A DNA stretch of 64,000 nt, from the NCBI GenBank assembly GCA_964538085.1, contig CAZIDF010000005.1, forward strand, positions 1-64,000. The letters are read 5' to 3'. The notes beneath the pieces are model-generated. The model had not been told where the DNA came from. It worked only from the letters and a program-made list of their open reading frames with translations, and did no database searches. The DNA comes from G020348385 sp964538085. Lineage in GTDB: Bacteria > Acidobacteriota > Aminicenantia > Aminicenantales > Aminicenantaceae. Below are positions 8,769 to 19,300 of this stretch, piece by piece. Each line of letters begins with the position of its first letter. Position 1 is the first letter of the stretch. Both the position numbers and the translations under genes were made by a program.

Positions 8769-10733
8769 ATGAGAACAATATTTTCAATCATAACAATTGC
8801 GTTGGTTATCATATTATGGATAAGTTTTCCTGCGGCTATCATTGGCGAAGAAACGGAAGAATGTACAGTTTTAATCGCGGGAAAAAATACAACGGTTGGC
8901 GGTTCGATCTTATTTGCGAAAACCGAGGATGATGGCCCCAGAGATATAGACTATTTTTGGTTTATCCCCAGAAAGAAATACGAACCAGGATCCGTTATTA
9001 AACTTCAAGCCGGTGGCACTATTCCTCAGGTTGAAGAGACGTATGCCTATTTCTGGGATGAATGCCCCGGTTCATCCTTCTCGAACGGGATCATAAATGA
9101 ATGGGGAGTAGCCTTCGGGAGCAACGGCTGTACATCCAAAGAAGACTCTGTAGAGGAAGTCGAAGCACGGGGAGATTTATTCAAGGGTGGTCTTGGCTTT
9201 GAGTTTAGAATGATACTTGCAGAAAGATCGAAAACGGCAAGAGAGGCCGTAATGCTTGCTGCTCGACTTCTTGATGAATACGGTTATCATGCCTCGGGTA
9301 GAAATCTCAATATTGTCGGACCGAACGAAGCATGGCAGCTTCAAATGGTTCGTGGAAAAAACTACGCAGCCCGGAGAGTGCAGGATGATGAAATCGCGAT
9401 AATCGCCAACACTTTCAGCATTCGCGAGGTCGATATGGATGACAAGGAAAATTTTATTTGTTCTCCCGGCTTGATAGACTATGCCATAAAAAGAGGATGG
9501 TATGATCCCTCAACCGGAGAGAAATTCGATTTTGCAAAGGCGTATGCTCCCCAAAGTTCTCATTGTAATCCGGTAAATACCCACCGGCAGTGGTACATGG
9601 CAAAGCGGTTGAACGGAAACTTCCCGATATCATGGCAGGAAGCGCAAACAGGAATAATGCCTGTATCTGTCAAACCTGACCGCAAACTTACCCTGAAAGA
9701 CATCATGGGAATTTTCAGAAGCCATTATGAAGGCACAGATCTCGATAAGTCGGATAACTATGAAAAAAGCCCTCATAATTCTCCTTTCTTCACTATCTGT
9801 AACTATGGCAGTCATAGAACCACAATAGTGCAGCAGAGGAATTGGCTGCCGGTCGAGATAGGCACAGTTACCTGGCGGGCACTTGAAAGACCCTGCAGCA
9901 ACGTGTTTGTCCCCTGGTATCTGGGAATTACAAAGATCCCCGACGCTTTTCACAAAGCTCCGGAGAGCCTTTACACAACCCAAAAAGACTTGTTGGATTA
10001 TCATTTCAATATGCCAGTTGAAGCCTGGAATTTGGATTTAGAATCATCTGCCGCTATCTTTAAGCTACTGGCAAAATTAGTGGATGTGAACTATAAAAGA
10101 ACAATAGAGATGGTACAGAAAACGTGGAAAGGATTTGAAGAAAGGGAATTGGCGATGCAACCTGTTATTGAAGAGAGTGCTCTTAAACTTTATAAAAAAG
10201 ATAAGTCCTTGGCAAAAGAATTCCTTACTTTTTACTCAAACTCCCAAGCTTTAAAATCTTTAGAAGTGGCAAAAAATCTAATAAATAAGCTCGAGACTTA
10301 TCCTCTGACTTCTGAAGCTAGTATAGAAATAGGAATATTCTACTTTGAAAACGGGAACAGTAATCTTGCTCTTGAACACCTTGAAATAGCTCTGGAAATG
10401 GATCCGGAAAATGCGAATGGCAAAAGATGTCTAAAATGGGTCCGAGATATGTCCCGGGTCGAGAACGATCCCATCACCCTCCCCGTTGAAACCTTGAAAA
10501 AATTTGTCGGCGACTACGGTCCTCGGCACATAACTATTCGAGACAATATCTTGTATTACAATAGAGACGGGGGAAGTGAATTTAGGCTGATACCTATCAG
10601 CAAGGACACATTCGCTTTAAAAGGAATAAAATATTTCCAAATACATTTTGCGTCGGATGGGAATGGAGAAGTCGTGAAGATCACCGGTTTATATCTTGAC
10701 GGACGTCAGGATGAGTCACCGAAAGATAAATAA
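8769..10733 (+). CDS. Secreted C69-family dipeptidase with C-terminal TPR and beta domain
   Basis: The 654-residue protein has a signal peptide of about 26 residues. Cys32 in EECTVLIAGKNTTVGGS matches the N-terminal nucleophile of C69 (PepD/U34) Ntn-hydrolases. The catalytic body runs to about 480 (ECPGSSFSNGIINEWGVAFG, FSIREVDMDDKENF). A TPR-like pair follows (SIEIGIFYFENGNSNLALEH), then a small beta domain (LKKFVGDYGPRHITIRDN) of a type often added to secreted hydrolases in this kind of genome. It should cleave dipeptides outside the cytoplasm. AGGAGAAGAAAACA precedes ATG. It lies between a decayed and an intact PadR/permease locus. Confidence 0.88.
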   Translation: MRTIFSIITIALVIILWISFPAAIIGEETEECTVLIAGKNTTVGGSILFAKTEDDGPRDIDYFWFIPRKKYEPGSVIKLQAGGTIPQVEETYAYFWDECPGSSFSNGIINEWGVAFGSNGCTSKEDSVEEVEARGDLFKGGLGFEFRMILAERSKTAREAVMLAARLLDEYGYHASGRNLNIVGPNEAWQLQMVRGKNYAARRVQDDEIAIIANTFSIREVDMDDKENFICSPGLIDYAIKRGWYDPSTGEKFDFAKAYAPQSSHCNPVNTHRQWYMAKRLNGNFPISWQEAQTGIMPVSVKPDRKLTLKDIMGIFRSHYEGTDLDKSDNYEKSPHNSPFFTICNYGSHRTTIVQQRNWLPVEIGTVTWRALERPCSNVFVPWYLGITKIPDAFHKAPESLYTTQKDLLDYHFNMPVEAWNLDLESSAAIFKLLAKLVDVNYKRTIEMVQKTWKGFEERELAMQPVIEESALKLYKKDKSLAKEFLTFYSNSQALKSLEVAKNLINKLETYPLTSEASIEIGIFYFENGNSNLALEHLEIALEMDPENANGKRCLKWVRDMSRVENDPITLPVETLKKFVGDYGPRHITIRDNILYYNRDGGSEFRLIPISKDTFALKGIKYFQIHFASDGNGEVVKITGLYLDGRQDESPKDK

Positions 10734-10923
10734 TTCGTTGATCCCTGATGAATAAGCGCTACGAATGAGATTAGTGTCTGCGAGAATCCTCATAAAAAGA
10801 ATAATTTCTTTGTGAATCACTAGATTTAAATCATCATGCAACCTTTTGAGTCGAATGGAGTCTATATCATCTAATAGTACGATAATCTCGTAATGTCTAA
10901 ATGAAGACTAAAGGAGATTCACA

Positions 10924-11241
10924 TTGAAAATTTTATCAATCAATGAGCAGATTTTCTTAATAGCCATATGGCGGCTCAAAAACGAGGCTTATGGGGTCAG
11001 AATCCGGGATAAGATCGCAGAGATGACCGGAAGGACATTCACTTTCGGCACCCTGTACAACACCCTGGATAACCTGGCAAAGAAAGGCTATTTGACTTCG
11101 CGGGCTGTGCAGATCCTTAATCAAGCCGGAGGAAATAAGCGAGTCTACTACACCATCACCAAAGGAGGTCTTGAAGCCCTGCGCGAATCACGGGAGCTCC
11201 AGGAAGCCGTCTGGAAAGGGATCACCAAATATGAATTCTGA
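10924..11241 (+). CDS. PadR-family transcriptional regulator
   Basis: The 105-residue winged-helix protein shows the PadR core: SINEQIFLIAIWRLKNEAYG (helix 1), FTFGTLYNTLDNLAKKGYL (recognition helix and wing start) and KRVYYTITKGGLEAL (wing). The start is TTG, supported by AAAGGAG seven bases upstream, and that region is duplicated at 8559-8720. It is followed after 9 bp by the permease gene, so it probably autoregulates a two-gene operon. The inducer is unknown. Confidence 0.9.
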   Translation: MKILSINEQIFLIAIWRLKNEAYGVRIRDKIAEMTGRTFTFGTLYNTLDNLAKKGYLTSRAVQILNQAGGNKRVYYTITKGGLEALRESRELQEAVWKGITKYEF

Positions 11242-11250
11242 GAAAAAGAA

Positions 11251-13878
11251 ATGAAGCGAACCAAACGCCTTTCCCCTCCCTGGCTGGCGGTTTGGCTGGT
11301 CAAACGCCTCGACCGGTATCGGACAAACCACGCCATCAACGATGACATGCAGGAGGTCTTTTCCAGGATATGCAGGGAACGGAGCTATATTATAGCCTGT
11401 TTCTGGTACTGGTATCAGTGTCTGGATGCCGTCATCAAAGACACTCTTTTTAACTCAAAATGGAGACTTATCATGCTAAAGAACTATTTAAAAGTGGCCA
11501 TACGAAACATCAAAAGACACAAAGGGTATTCTATCCTCAATATTTCAGGGCTGACGATCGGTTTTGCCTGCTTCATTTTTATATTTCTGTTTATACGGTA
11601 CGAGTTCAGCTTTGATCGACAGCATACAAAGGCCGACCGGATATATAAGGCCATCTTTAAGTCCACAGGAGACAACATAATGGGGACAGCGAAACAATCC
11701 ACCTCTTATCCCCCACTCGCGCCTACGCTGATGAACGAATTTCCCGAAATCGAAACAGCCACGCGGTTCAGCAAATACAATAACATCATGGTCCGTGTCA
11801 AAGATAAAAAATTTCTTTTCGACAAATGGGTATGGGCGGATGAGTATATCTTCGATGTGTTCGACCTGCCCTTCATCTACGGCGATCCCGCAACCGCACT
11901 TGAAAATCCATATTCCGTGGTTATCGACGAAGAAACGGCGGACAAGCTTTTCGGACACATCAATCCAGTCGGAAAAACACTCCATGTTATCCTGGACGAA
12001 GAAATGGACTTTCAGGTCACCGGGGTCATGGTGAACCTTCCCTCGAATTCACACTTCAGACCGAATCTTCTTGGCCAATTCGAGACTCAAACCTATTTGG
12101 GATTGCCTCTGAATTCTTGGGATGCTCATTGGTTCCATTCCTACCTTCTCCTCAAAAAGGGCAGCAGCGCCCAGAAACTGGAAAAGAAGATCCAATCCTT
12201 TATCGAACAAAAACTACACCCACTGAGTTCTTCGCAAAATTGGACCTATCTCCTTCAGCCCCTGAACGATATCCATTTGAAATCGACGGATGTTCTCAAG
12301 AAACTTGAAGCCGGTGGAGATATCAGGTATGTTTTTATTTGTTCTTTGATCGGCTTATTCATTCTCATTACCGCCGGAATCAACTTTATCAACCTCTCGA
12401 CAGCCCGCTCCTTCACCCGCTCACGGGAAGTCAGTATCCGAAAAGTTGTCGGGGCCTACCGCACACAGCTCGTAAAACAGTTCCTGGGCGAATCCCTGAT
12501 CTTTACAGCCATTTCCCTCCTGACAGCCGTCGGAATCGTTCTTCTAACTCTCAAGGGATTTTCCAGTATTGTTGACAGAAACATCACAACTCATTCTATG
12601 ACCCATCCCGGATTCATTCTGGGGCTTTTAGCTGCTGTTATAATGGTGGCCCTCATGTCCGGCATCTATCCTTCGCTGTACCTGTCAGGATTCAAGCCGA
12701 TAATCCTTTTAAAGGGATCCACCCCCAAGGCTTCCAAAGGCCTGAATCTGCGGAATTTTCTGGTTGTTTTCCAGTTCGCCATATCCCTGTTTCTCATCAT
12801 CAGCACGTTGATCATTTCGGGCCAAATCCGTCTGATCCGGACCAAAAAGCTCGGATTCGACCGGGACCATGTGGTTGTGATCAATCTGAATGACGACAAA
12901 ATAAGACAAACAAGAGATATTATCAAAAACGAGCTGCTTCAGTATCCGGGTATCAAGGGAGTCACATTCACCCAAACCCTGCCGACCAACATCAACTGGG
13001 ATTCCGAGTTCGATTACGAAGGAAGGGGAATCAATGAATATCCTTTTTTTTATTTCTCCCATGTCGATTATGACTACGTGGATATTTTCGATATGGAATT
13101 CACGGCCGGAAGAAACTTCTCCCGTGAAATGGCCACGGATGCCGTGGGAGGAGGCGCCTTTATATTAAACCAAACCGCGGTCAAACATTTGGGATGGGAA
13201 AACCCCATCGGAAAAAAAATAGGCTTCCCCGAAGGTGAAAACATGGGAACGGTAGTCGGGGTGGTTAAGGATTTTAACTGCCACTCCCTGCATTTTCCGG
13301 CAGAACCCGCTGTTTTGATCCTGAATACCGGTCCCTGGAACATTTATTTTCTCTCTGTTAAAGTGAGGCCGGAAAACATGCCCCAGACCCTAGGGGCCAT
13401 CGAAAAAGTCTGGAAGAAGCACTCCGACGGATATCCCTTTGAATACTACTTTCTGGACGAAGCCTATGACTACCTGTACAAATCCGAAATCAGGCTGAAC
13501 ATTTTCTTCCGCCTGTTTACTCTGATCGCCATTTTCATTTCCAGTCTCGGTCTCTTCGGATTGGCTTCATTCATGGCAGAGAGGCGCACCAAGGAGATCG
13601 GCATCCGGAAAGTTCTGGGAGCATCCGTCCCAAGTATCGTGATTTTTATTTCCAGAGGATTCACGAAGTGGGTGCTTTTGGCCAACATCCTCGCCTGGCC
13701 TGCGGCGTATTATTTCATGAATAAATGGCTACAGAACTTTGCCTACCGGATTGACCTGAGTATCTGGATTTTCATTCTTTCCGGGCTGGCGGCTTTCGGC
13801 ATCGCTCTTCTGACCGTCAGCTACCAATCCATCAAAGCCGCCACCGCCAACCCTGTTGATACCCTTCGTTATGAATAA
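11251..13878 (+). CDS. Long FtsX/MacB-type ABC transporter permease
   Basis: The 875-residue permease has a short cytoplasmic prefix (1-74) of the sort found on PadR-linked permeases, then two MacB-PCD/FtsX halves. Half 1 begins MLKNYLKVAIRNIKRHKGY (75 on) with its first membrane helix ISGLTIGFACFIFIFLFI. The FtsX core of half 1 is near 370-490 and half 2 starts near 505 (LNLRNFLVVFQFAISLFLII). The final FtsX core has TKEIGIRKVLGAS and ends DTLRYE. Such permeases work with a MacB-like ATPase, but none is encoded next to it. It likely exports peptides or lipophilic compounds, or performs mechanotransmission. Confidence 0.88.
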   Translation: MKRTKRLSPPWLAVWLVKRLDRYRTNHAINDDMQEVFSRICRERSYIIACFWYWYQCLDAVIKDTLFNSKWRLIMLKNYLKVAIRNIKRHKGYSILNISGLTIGFACFIFIFLFIRYEFSFDRQHTKADRIYKAIFKSTGDNIMGTAKQSTSYPPLAPTLMNEFPEIETATRFSKYNNIMVRVKDKKFLFDKWVWADEYIFDVFDLPFIYGDPATALENPYSVVIDEETADKLFGHINPVGKTLHVILDEEMDFQVTGVMVNLPSNSHFRPNLLGQFETQTYLGLPLNSWDAHWFHSYLLLKKGSSAQKLEKKIQSFIEQKLHPLSSSQNWTYLLQPLNDIHLKSTDVLKKLEAGGDIRYVFICSLIGLFILITAGINFINLSTARSFTRSREVSIRKVVGAYRTQLVKQFLGESLIFTAISLLTAVGIVLLTLKGFSSIVDRNITTHSMTHPGFILGLLAAVIMVALMSGIYPSLYLSGFKPIILLKGSTPKASKGLNLRNFLVVFQFAISLFLIISTLIISGQIRLIRTKKLGFDRDHVVVINLNDDKIRQTRDIIKNELLQYPGIKGVTFTQTLPTNINWDSEFDYEGRGINEYPFFYFSHVDYDYVDIFDMEFTAGRNFSREMATDAVGGGAFILNQTAVKHLGWENPIGKKIGFPEGENMGTVVGVVKDFNCHSLHFPAEPAVLILNTGPWNIYFLSVKVRPENMPQTLGAIEKVWKKHSDGYPFEYYFLDEAYDYLYKSEIRLNIFFRLFTLIAIFISSLGLFGLASFMAERRTKEIGIRKVLGASVPSIVIFISRGFTKWVLLANILAWPAAYYFMNKWLQNFAYRIDLSIWIFILSGLAAFGIALLTVSYQSIKAATANPVDTLRYE

Positions 13879-14131
13879 AATTCTGTAATTTTTACCGGGC
13901 CATTTATTAAGAAACATATTCTTTTTTCCACAATTTCTGGGCACATATAGTTGCCGGCTATATCAGTAAAGGGGGGATTGATGGGAACTCTCTCCAGCCC
14001 GCAAAAGAGAGTCTAAATTGTTATAGCATATTTTGACTCCAAATTTTCACTGTGCTATAAATTTATAGAAGGTAGTTTTAGAGAAAAAAAGTCCCTAATC
14101 TTTTAAGCTGATTATTAACGATTTAAAGGCC

Positions 14132-14806
14132 GTGCAAGGTTATTACTCACAAAAATTATCGGCTGAGCAGCTACGGCTATGCTATGAGAATGCTCCTCTC
14201 CGTGTTAAGCGTTACCTTGAGGCTGAGATTGAGTTCGTTCTTGACAAACTAAAACCTACAGATCTTGCCTTGGAGCTAGGTTGCGGTTATGGCAGAGTCC
14301 TCAAAAAGCTTATGGCAAAAACCAAAACCATGGTTGGAATTGACACCTCCTACACCAGCCTCCGTCTTGCGGCGAAAACAATCTGTGGAACTCCTTCCTG
14401 CCACCTATTTGTGATGAATGCTGTTAAACTTGGATTTAGTGGCCGGCGATTTGATGTCGTGGTGTGCATTCAAAACGGCATTGCAGTCTTTAATGTGGAT
14501 CAGCGAAAACTGATTAAAGAAGCCTTACGTGTCACGCGTTCAGGTGGAAAGGTCCTCTTTTCCAGCTACTCAGAACAGTTTTGGAAAGATCGTCTAGAAT
14601 GGTTCCGCATTCAATCCCAACACGGACTCATCGGAGAGATTGATGACGATGCCACCGGTGATGGAGTGATTGTCTGTAAAGATGGATTCAAGGCCAGTAC
14701 AGTTAGCCCTGATGATTTTATTTCGTTAACTTCAAATTTTGGAATCGAGCCTATTATAACTGAAGTTGATGGCTCCAGTCTCTTCTGTGAAATTCGGGTT
14801 AAATAA
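14132..14806 (+). CDS. Class I SAM-dependent methyltransferase
   Basis: The 224-residue protein has the SAM-binding motif LALELGCGYGRVLKKL (about 49-64), motif II-like MVGIDTS, and FDVVVCIQNGIAVF followed by ALRVTRSGGKVLFSSYSE. This matches the Methyltransf_25/11 group of small-molecule methyltransferases. The substrate cannot be read from sequence. It starts at GTG after a weak AAAGG site. It sits alone between a permease gene and a fosX-like gene, with a kinase-tail remnant just downstream. Confidence 0.82.
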   Translation: MQGYYSQKLSAEQLRLCYENAPLRVKRYLEAEIEFVLDKLKPTDLALELGCGYGRVLKKLMAKTKTMVGIDTSYTSLRLAAKTICGTPSCHLFVMNAVKLGFSGRRFDVVVCIQNGIAVFNVDQRKLIKEALRVTRSGGKVLFSSYSEQFWKDRLEWFRIQSQHGLIGEIDDDATGDGVIVCKDGFKASTVSPDDFISLTSNFGIEPIITEVDGSSLFCEIRVK

Positions 14807-14849
14807 AAAGATACATAGAGGGATATCCCATAAAACTTTTTAAAACAGT

Positions 14850-14915
14850 AAGCACGATGACCCGGATATTGCTGAGGTTAAAGATGCCAGGAAGAGGCTG
14901 GAGGGTTTGAAATGA
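14850..14915 (+). pseudogene. Tiny C-terminal remnant of a TPR kinase
   Basis: A 21-codon in-frame stretch reads KHDDPDIAEVKDARKRLEG and ends LK stop. It matches the conserved last 20 residues of the TPR kinases in this window. Stop codons lie immediately upstream in the same frame. It is a scar of a deleted kinase gene. Confidence 0.6.
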
Positions 14916-14950
14916 GATAAGTAATATCGGTAAGTTAAATATGGATACAA

Positions 14951-15355
14951 ATGAAAGGAAATATTAGCCACATAACATTTATGGTAAAAGACCTTGAAAA
15001 GGCGACCCATTTTTTCACACAGATATTTGATGCAAAAGAGGTATATTCGAGCGGAAATAAAACCTTTTCAATTTCAAGGGAAAAATATTTCCTGATCAAT
15101 AATATTTGGATAGCAATTATGGAAGGCGAAACACATAAAGAAAAAACTTATAACCATATTGCATTCAAAGTCTCCAAAAATAATTTTCCAATATACATCG
15201 AAAGAGTAAAAAAACTGGGAGTGAAGATTAAAGACAGCAGAAGTAGGATTCTAGAGGAAGCTGATTCCATATATTTTTATGATTATGACAATCATTTATT
15301 TGAAATTCATACGGGGACATTGGAAGAAAGGCTTTATAAATATAAGTGCAAATAG
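14951..15355 (+). CDS. fosX: FosX-type fosfomycin resistance epoxide hydrolase
   Basis: The 134-residue VOC-fold protein matches FosX along its length. The metal ligands fall at the reference positions: His7 (ISHITF), His69 (YNHIAF) and Glu118 (LFEIHTG). Glu44, the general base that makes FosX a hydrolase rather than a thiol transferase, is present in ISREKYF. FosX adds water to the fosfomycin epoxide with Mn2+. The gene is AT-rich compared with neighbours and sits between gene remnants, which suggests transfer. The upstream kinase-tail scar ends about 35 bp before the start. ATG 14951 lacks a strong ribosome site. Confidence 0.9.
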   Translation: MKGNISHITFMVKDLEKATHFFTQIFDAKEVYSSGNKTFSISREKYFLINNIWIAIMEGETHKEKTYNHIAFKVSKNNFPIYIERVKKLGVKIKDSRSRILEEADSIYFYDYDNHLFEIHTGTLEERLYKYKCK

Positions 15356-15478
15356 CTTATGTAAAAAACAGTATTTCTTGAATTCGGATAATCTGATTTG
15401 CCACAGATAGTACTCCTTTAGCAGTTCTATAGAAATCTAGTTGGGCGTGCCAGGTTTCTCCCAAATAGTTTTGGCAAT

Positions 15479-15703
15479 CTACGACAGTTTTTCAATCAAC
15501 TGAGAAAGGTTCAGGAACTCAACAGCCAGATCGTTATATTTTCGGCGAAATGGTCGTTTTACATCATTCGCTACGACATAGTTTATGCCGTTTTTATACA
15601 AGCGCCGGAATGCCTTCATACCGGATGGATCGAAACGGTCTGCAGACCATTTGCATTCAATCGCAGTTAATCCTTTCCCCCTTTTTTTCCAAACGAAGTC
15701 AAC
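15479..15703 (-). pseudogene. C-terminal fragment of a DUF4143-type AAA ATPase
   Basis: On the minus strand an open frame of about 73 codons reads HEVDFVWKKRGKG, AIECKWSADRFDP and YVVANDVKRPF, and stops at 15479. The VDFV and IECKW pattern is the nuclease-like C-terminal end of ATPases with a DUF4143 domain. There is no start and no ATPase part. The 5' edge meets the AlkD-like remnant at about 15705, so the two are joined by a deletion or recombination. Confidence 0.65.
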
Positions 15704-15706
15704 TTC

Positions 15707-16261
15707 ATGATGTCCTCCTCATCCCAAATCAGGTTCTCACAGAGATGGATGACTTCCTTTGTGAATTCCCCCGATTTGGCAGCCTTCCGCACGAACGTTA
15801 CCACACTCGCCCTCCGCTTCCACCGGATCGGCGAACGGCTCCTTTCTTCCACCAGTTCAAGCGTTTCTTTCCGGTATGGCCACAGCAGGGGCTGTAACAC
15901 TCCCATAGCGATGTGGTCGACATGAGACCAACTCCCGGAAGTGTTCTGGCAAGCCATCCAAATAAGTAAAATGCTGGGGTGTGAGGTCCTTTACAATAAG
16001 CGTTAAGATGTAAAGGCCTACATGTCCCAGTTCACCGACATGCTCCTGGAGCAGCCGCTCTGCTAGATCCATGCTTTCCTGCAGTGACAGTTTTAGAAAC
16101 TGAGGCTGGAATTCTTTTATTAGGTTCCGGAATTCTGAAACTGAAAGACCGTAAGACAGGTACTCGTCGTGTTTGTGGAACTGCCGGTCAGGTACAGGAT
16201 TTTGACGGCCTGTGATGTTTCTAATAGCCTGATGAATATCTGATATCAATTTTCCAGTCAT
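15707..16261 (-). pseudogene. Frameshifted DNA alkylation repair (AlkD-like) gene
   Basis: The 5' frame (16261 to about 15925) encodes MTGKLISDIHQAIRN to PEHFRELV, typical of HEAT-like AlkD glycosylases. The rest continues in another frame as SWSHVDHIAMGVLQPLL, RWKRRASVVTFVRKA and LCENLIWDEED. A small deletion near 15925-15935 explains the frame change. The 3' end is also missing: after WDEED the sequence runs into the DUF4143 ATPase remnant. AlkD enzymes excise alkylated bases; this copy should be inactive. Confidence 0.75.
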
Positions 16262-16332
16262 TGTGCTAATTTTGCAAAGAATTCCTTGGACTCTACCAAT
16301 GTTAGTCAGCAGGAAGTCATGGTCAGTTGCTA

Positions 16333-19300
16333 TTATTGCAATCCAGTCAACCTTTTCCTGGCGTCTTCTAGCTCAGGGAGACCAGGGTCGGCGTCCTTCC
16401 ATATGTCGAGGAATTTTTCGTACTGTTCGATGGCTTTGTCCGCCCAGCCTTTTTCCTGGTACAGCTTGGCCAGCCTGTAATGGTACACTGGGTGGATGAG
16501 ATATCTCCCTTTTTTCTGTGGGTCGAAGGTGATCAAATTTTCGTATTCAGCGATGGCTTTGTCCAGTTCGTTATTCTCGACATACGCTCTAGCCAACACA
16601 TCCTTATAAAGGGGCATATTGTACAAAATGATTTCATCAGGTCTTGCCGAGAGATGAAATACTGTTCCCTCTATTTTTTCTGTGATAGCGATGGCCTGCT
16701 GCACAGAGCCCTCGGTTAATGATATCTCCCCTTGCAGTATGTAAAAAATTTGTTTGACGTTATTCCTATTTTCAGATGTAAAGTCGGCCAGGATGGATTT
16801 GATTTTTTTGACATTAGATTTAGCCGAATCGATTTGCCCTTGTTTTACGTCCACAAATCCGAGGTCGATGAGGTACAAAGCTTCGAAAGATTGTTTTAAC
16901 TGGGGCAGCTGTTCTGTCAAAAGGTCGAACCAGGTTTTGAAGTATTGCCGGCTGCGCTCAAAGTTCCCTCTGTCATTATAAATCCATCCTTTCATCGCTT
17001 CGATTCGTGCTTTCATAGGTTCGTTTTCGATTTTTCCTGCTTGATCCGCGGCGGTTTGAAACTCATCGAGGCACAATCCCAAATTCCCAAGCCAGTAATG
17101 ATAAAATCCCTTCCAAAAATGACCTCCAGCTTTTCTGCCTGGAGAAGGAACAGTCAAAATGAATCGATCGATCCATTTCATGGCTTCATTGTAGTCTTCT
17201 TTTAATGCATAAATGTAGGAGAGCATCAAATCAGAGCCAAAATCGGGTTTGATTTTCAATGTTTGCTTATACTTTACGATTGCATCATCCAATCTGCCCA
17301 TGAGCAAATAAAGCTCTCCCATGGAATCAAGTGGGTTGGGCGTGTCGGGATAGACAGAAGCATACTTTTCGAAATAGTCGATAGCTTTGTCGTATTCAGC
17401 TCTTTCTGCATGGGCGTAAGCGATCATGTTCATGACTTCCCCGTAATTGGGGTCCAGTTCCAATGCCTTTCTGAAACGCTCAATGGCCATGTCTGCATTT
17501 CCACTCAAGTAGTAATTGACGCCAGCCCAAAAGTAAGCACGCTTTTCTTTGGGATATTTTTCAATGAGGCGGGCATATATATTCAGGCTTTGATCGACAT
17601 CGACATCCACCATAGAAGCATAGGTGGCTTCGATAAACATCCTCTCTTTTTCTGTCGCCTTTTCAGACAGAGCCTTGGCTTTTTTGATGGCTTCTTCTCT
17701 TGCTTTGGGATTGTCGGCTTGATGGTACACCAAAGCGAGAATATGGTAAGCCGAGGCAAAGGTCGGATCGATAGCAACAGCCTTTTCAAGAGATTCCTGG
17801 GCTTCGTCTAAATAAATCTTATAAAAATCTTCTACACCTTTGAGATAGTAGTTGTAAGCTTCGATGGAATCAGTCGTGACATCGGCTATGTGTATCTTGG
17901 AGTCCTCGATTCTTTTTTTGGCGATGCCTATGCCTTTGGCGATTTCCCTGCTCAGCTCGTCGATCTGGGTTTCGATGATGCTCTGTTCTCCCACTCCCCG
18001 TGAGGTGGCGGTTTTGATATGCCTTTTGGTCTCCACATCCAGTATTCTCAATTCGATAGCGAACATGTCCCCGGCCTTGTTGATGCTGCCGGTGACAAGG
18101 GCTTCGACACCTTCGCGGCGGCATATTTCGAATCCTGCCTCGCTGTCGATGATCTCCAAATCTCCCTTTCCTATCTGTTTGAGAAGATCACGCATCCGTT
18201 CCCAACTGACCACATAGGAAAAGCCTGCATTTTCGAGGTTTGTGATCAGCAGGTTGGGAATGGACCTCCGGTAGTAATCATAGTTCTCGTCTCCCGTTAA
18301 ATTCTCGAAGCTGATCACTGCGACCGAGTTTTCTATGAGAGGTGCTTGATAGACTTCTTTCTCGGGAAAGATCTGCCAAATGACTACTGCAACAATGGCA
18401 AAAGCTAATATGGCTAAGGCTGGAACCAGGAGTTTTTTCAAGCCGAACGTAACTGTGATCTCTTTGGAAGTGAGGGGCTTTTTTACAGGCTTTATTCGTT
18501 CAGTGGTCGGTATTCCTTTTTGGATATTTGTCAGTTCCTTCTGCATTTCTCCGGCGCTCTGATATCTGTTTTCCCGTTCTTTCTCTAAGCATTTAAGGAT
18601 CACCCGGTTGAGATCATCGGGGATTTGTGCATTGAGTTCCTTTGGATCTTTGGGTTTTTCGCTCTTATGCTTTACCCCGATGGTGAATGGAGTATCCCCT
18701 TCGAATGGCACTTGGCCTGTGACCATTTCGTACAGAATCACGCCCAAGGAATAGATGTCGGATCGATGGTCGACTTCTTTCCCTTCGACCTGTTCCGGAC
18801 TCATGTATTCAGGTGTTCCGATCATCACGCCGGCACCGGTGATTCCCTTGGTTTCGACCGAACGGGCGATCCCGAAATCCATGATCCGGGCATTGCCATC
18901 CTCATCCACCATAACATTCTGAGGCTTCAAATCCCTGTGCACGATACCCAATCGGTGAGCTTCTCCCAATCCCTCGCAGATCTGCATGGCGATCGGGATG
19001 GCCTGCCCTACGCTCAGTTGCCCCATTTTTCTGATCAGTTTTTTCAGGTCCTCACCGCGCACATATTCCATCGTGATGTAGTGGGTGCCTTTTTCCTCGT
19101 TCAAGTCGAACATCCTGGCGACATTCTTGTGCCCGATTTTCCGGGCTATTTTGAGCTCATTGCTGAAGCGTTCGACGGTTTTTGTGTCTTTGGCTATCTC
19201 CGGCTTGATGAGCTTGAGGGCGATCTCCTCGTTAAGCTTTTTATCCAAAACCCTGTAGACTCGGCCCATCCCGCCTTTGCCCAGCTCTTCGATGATCTGG

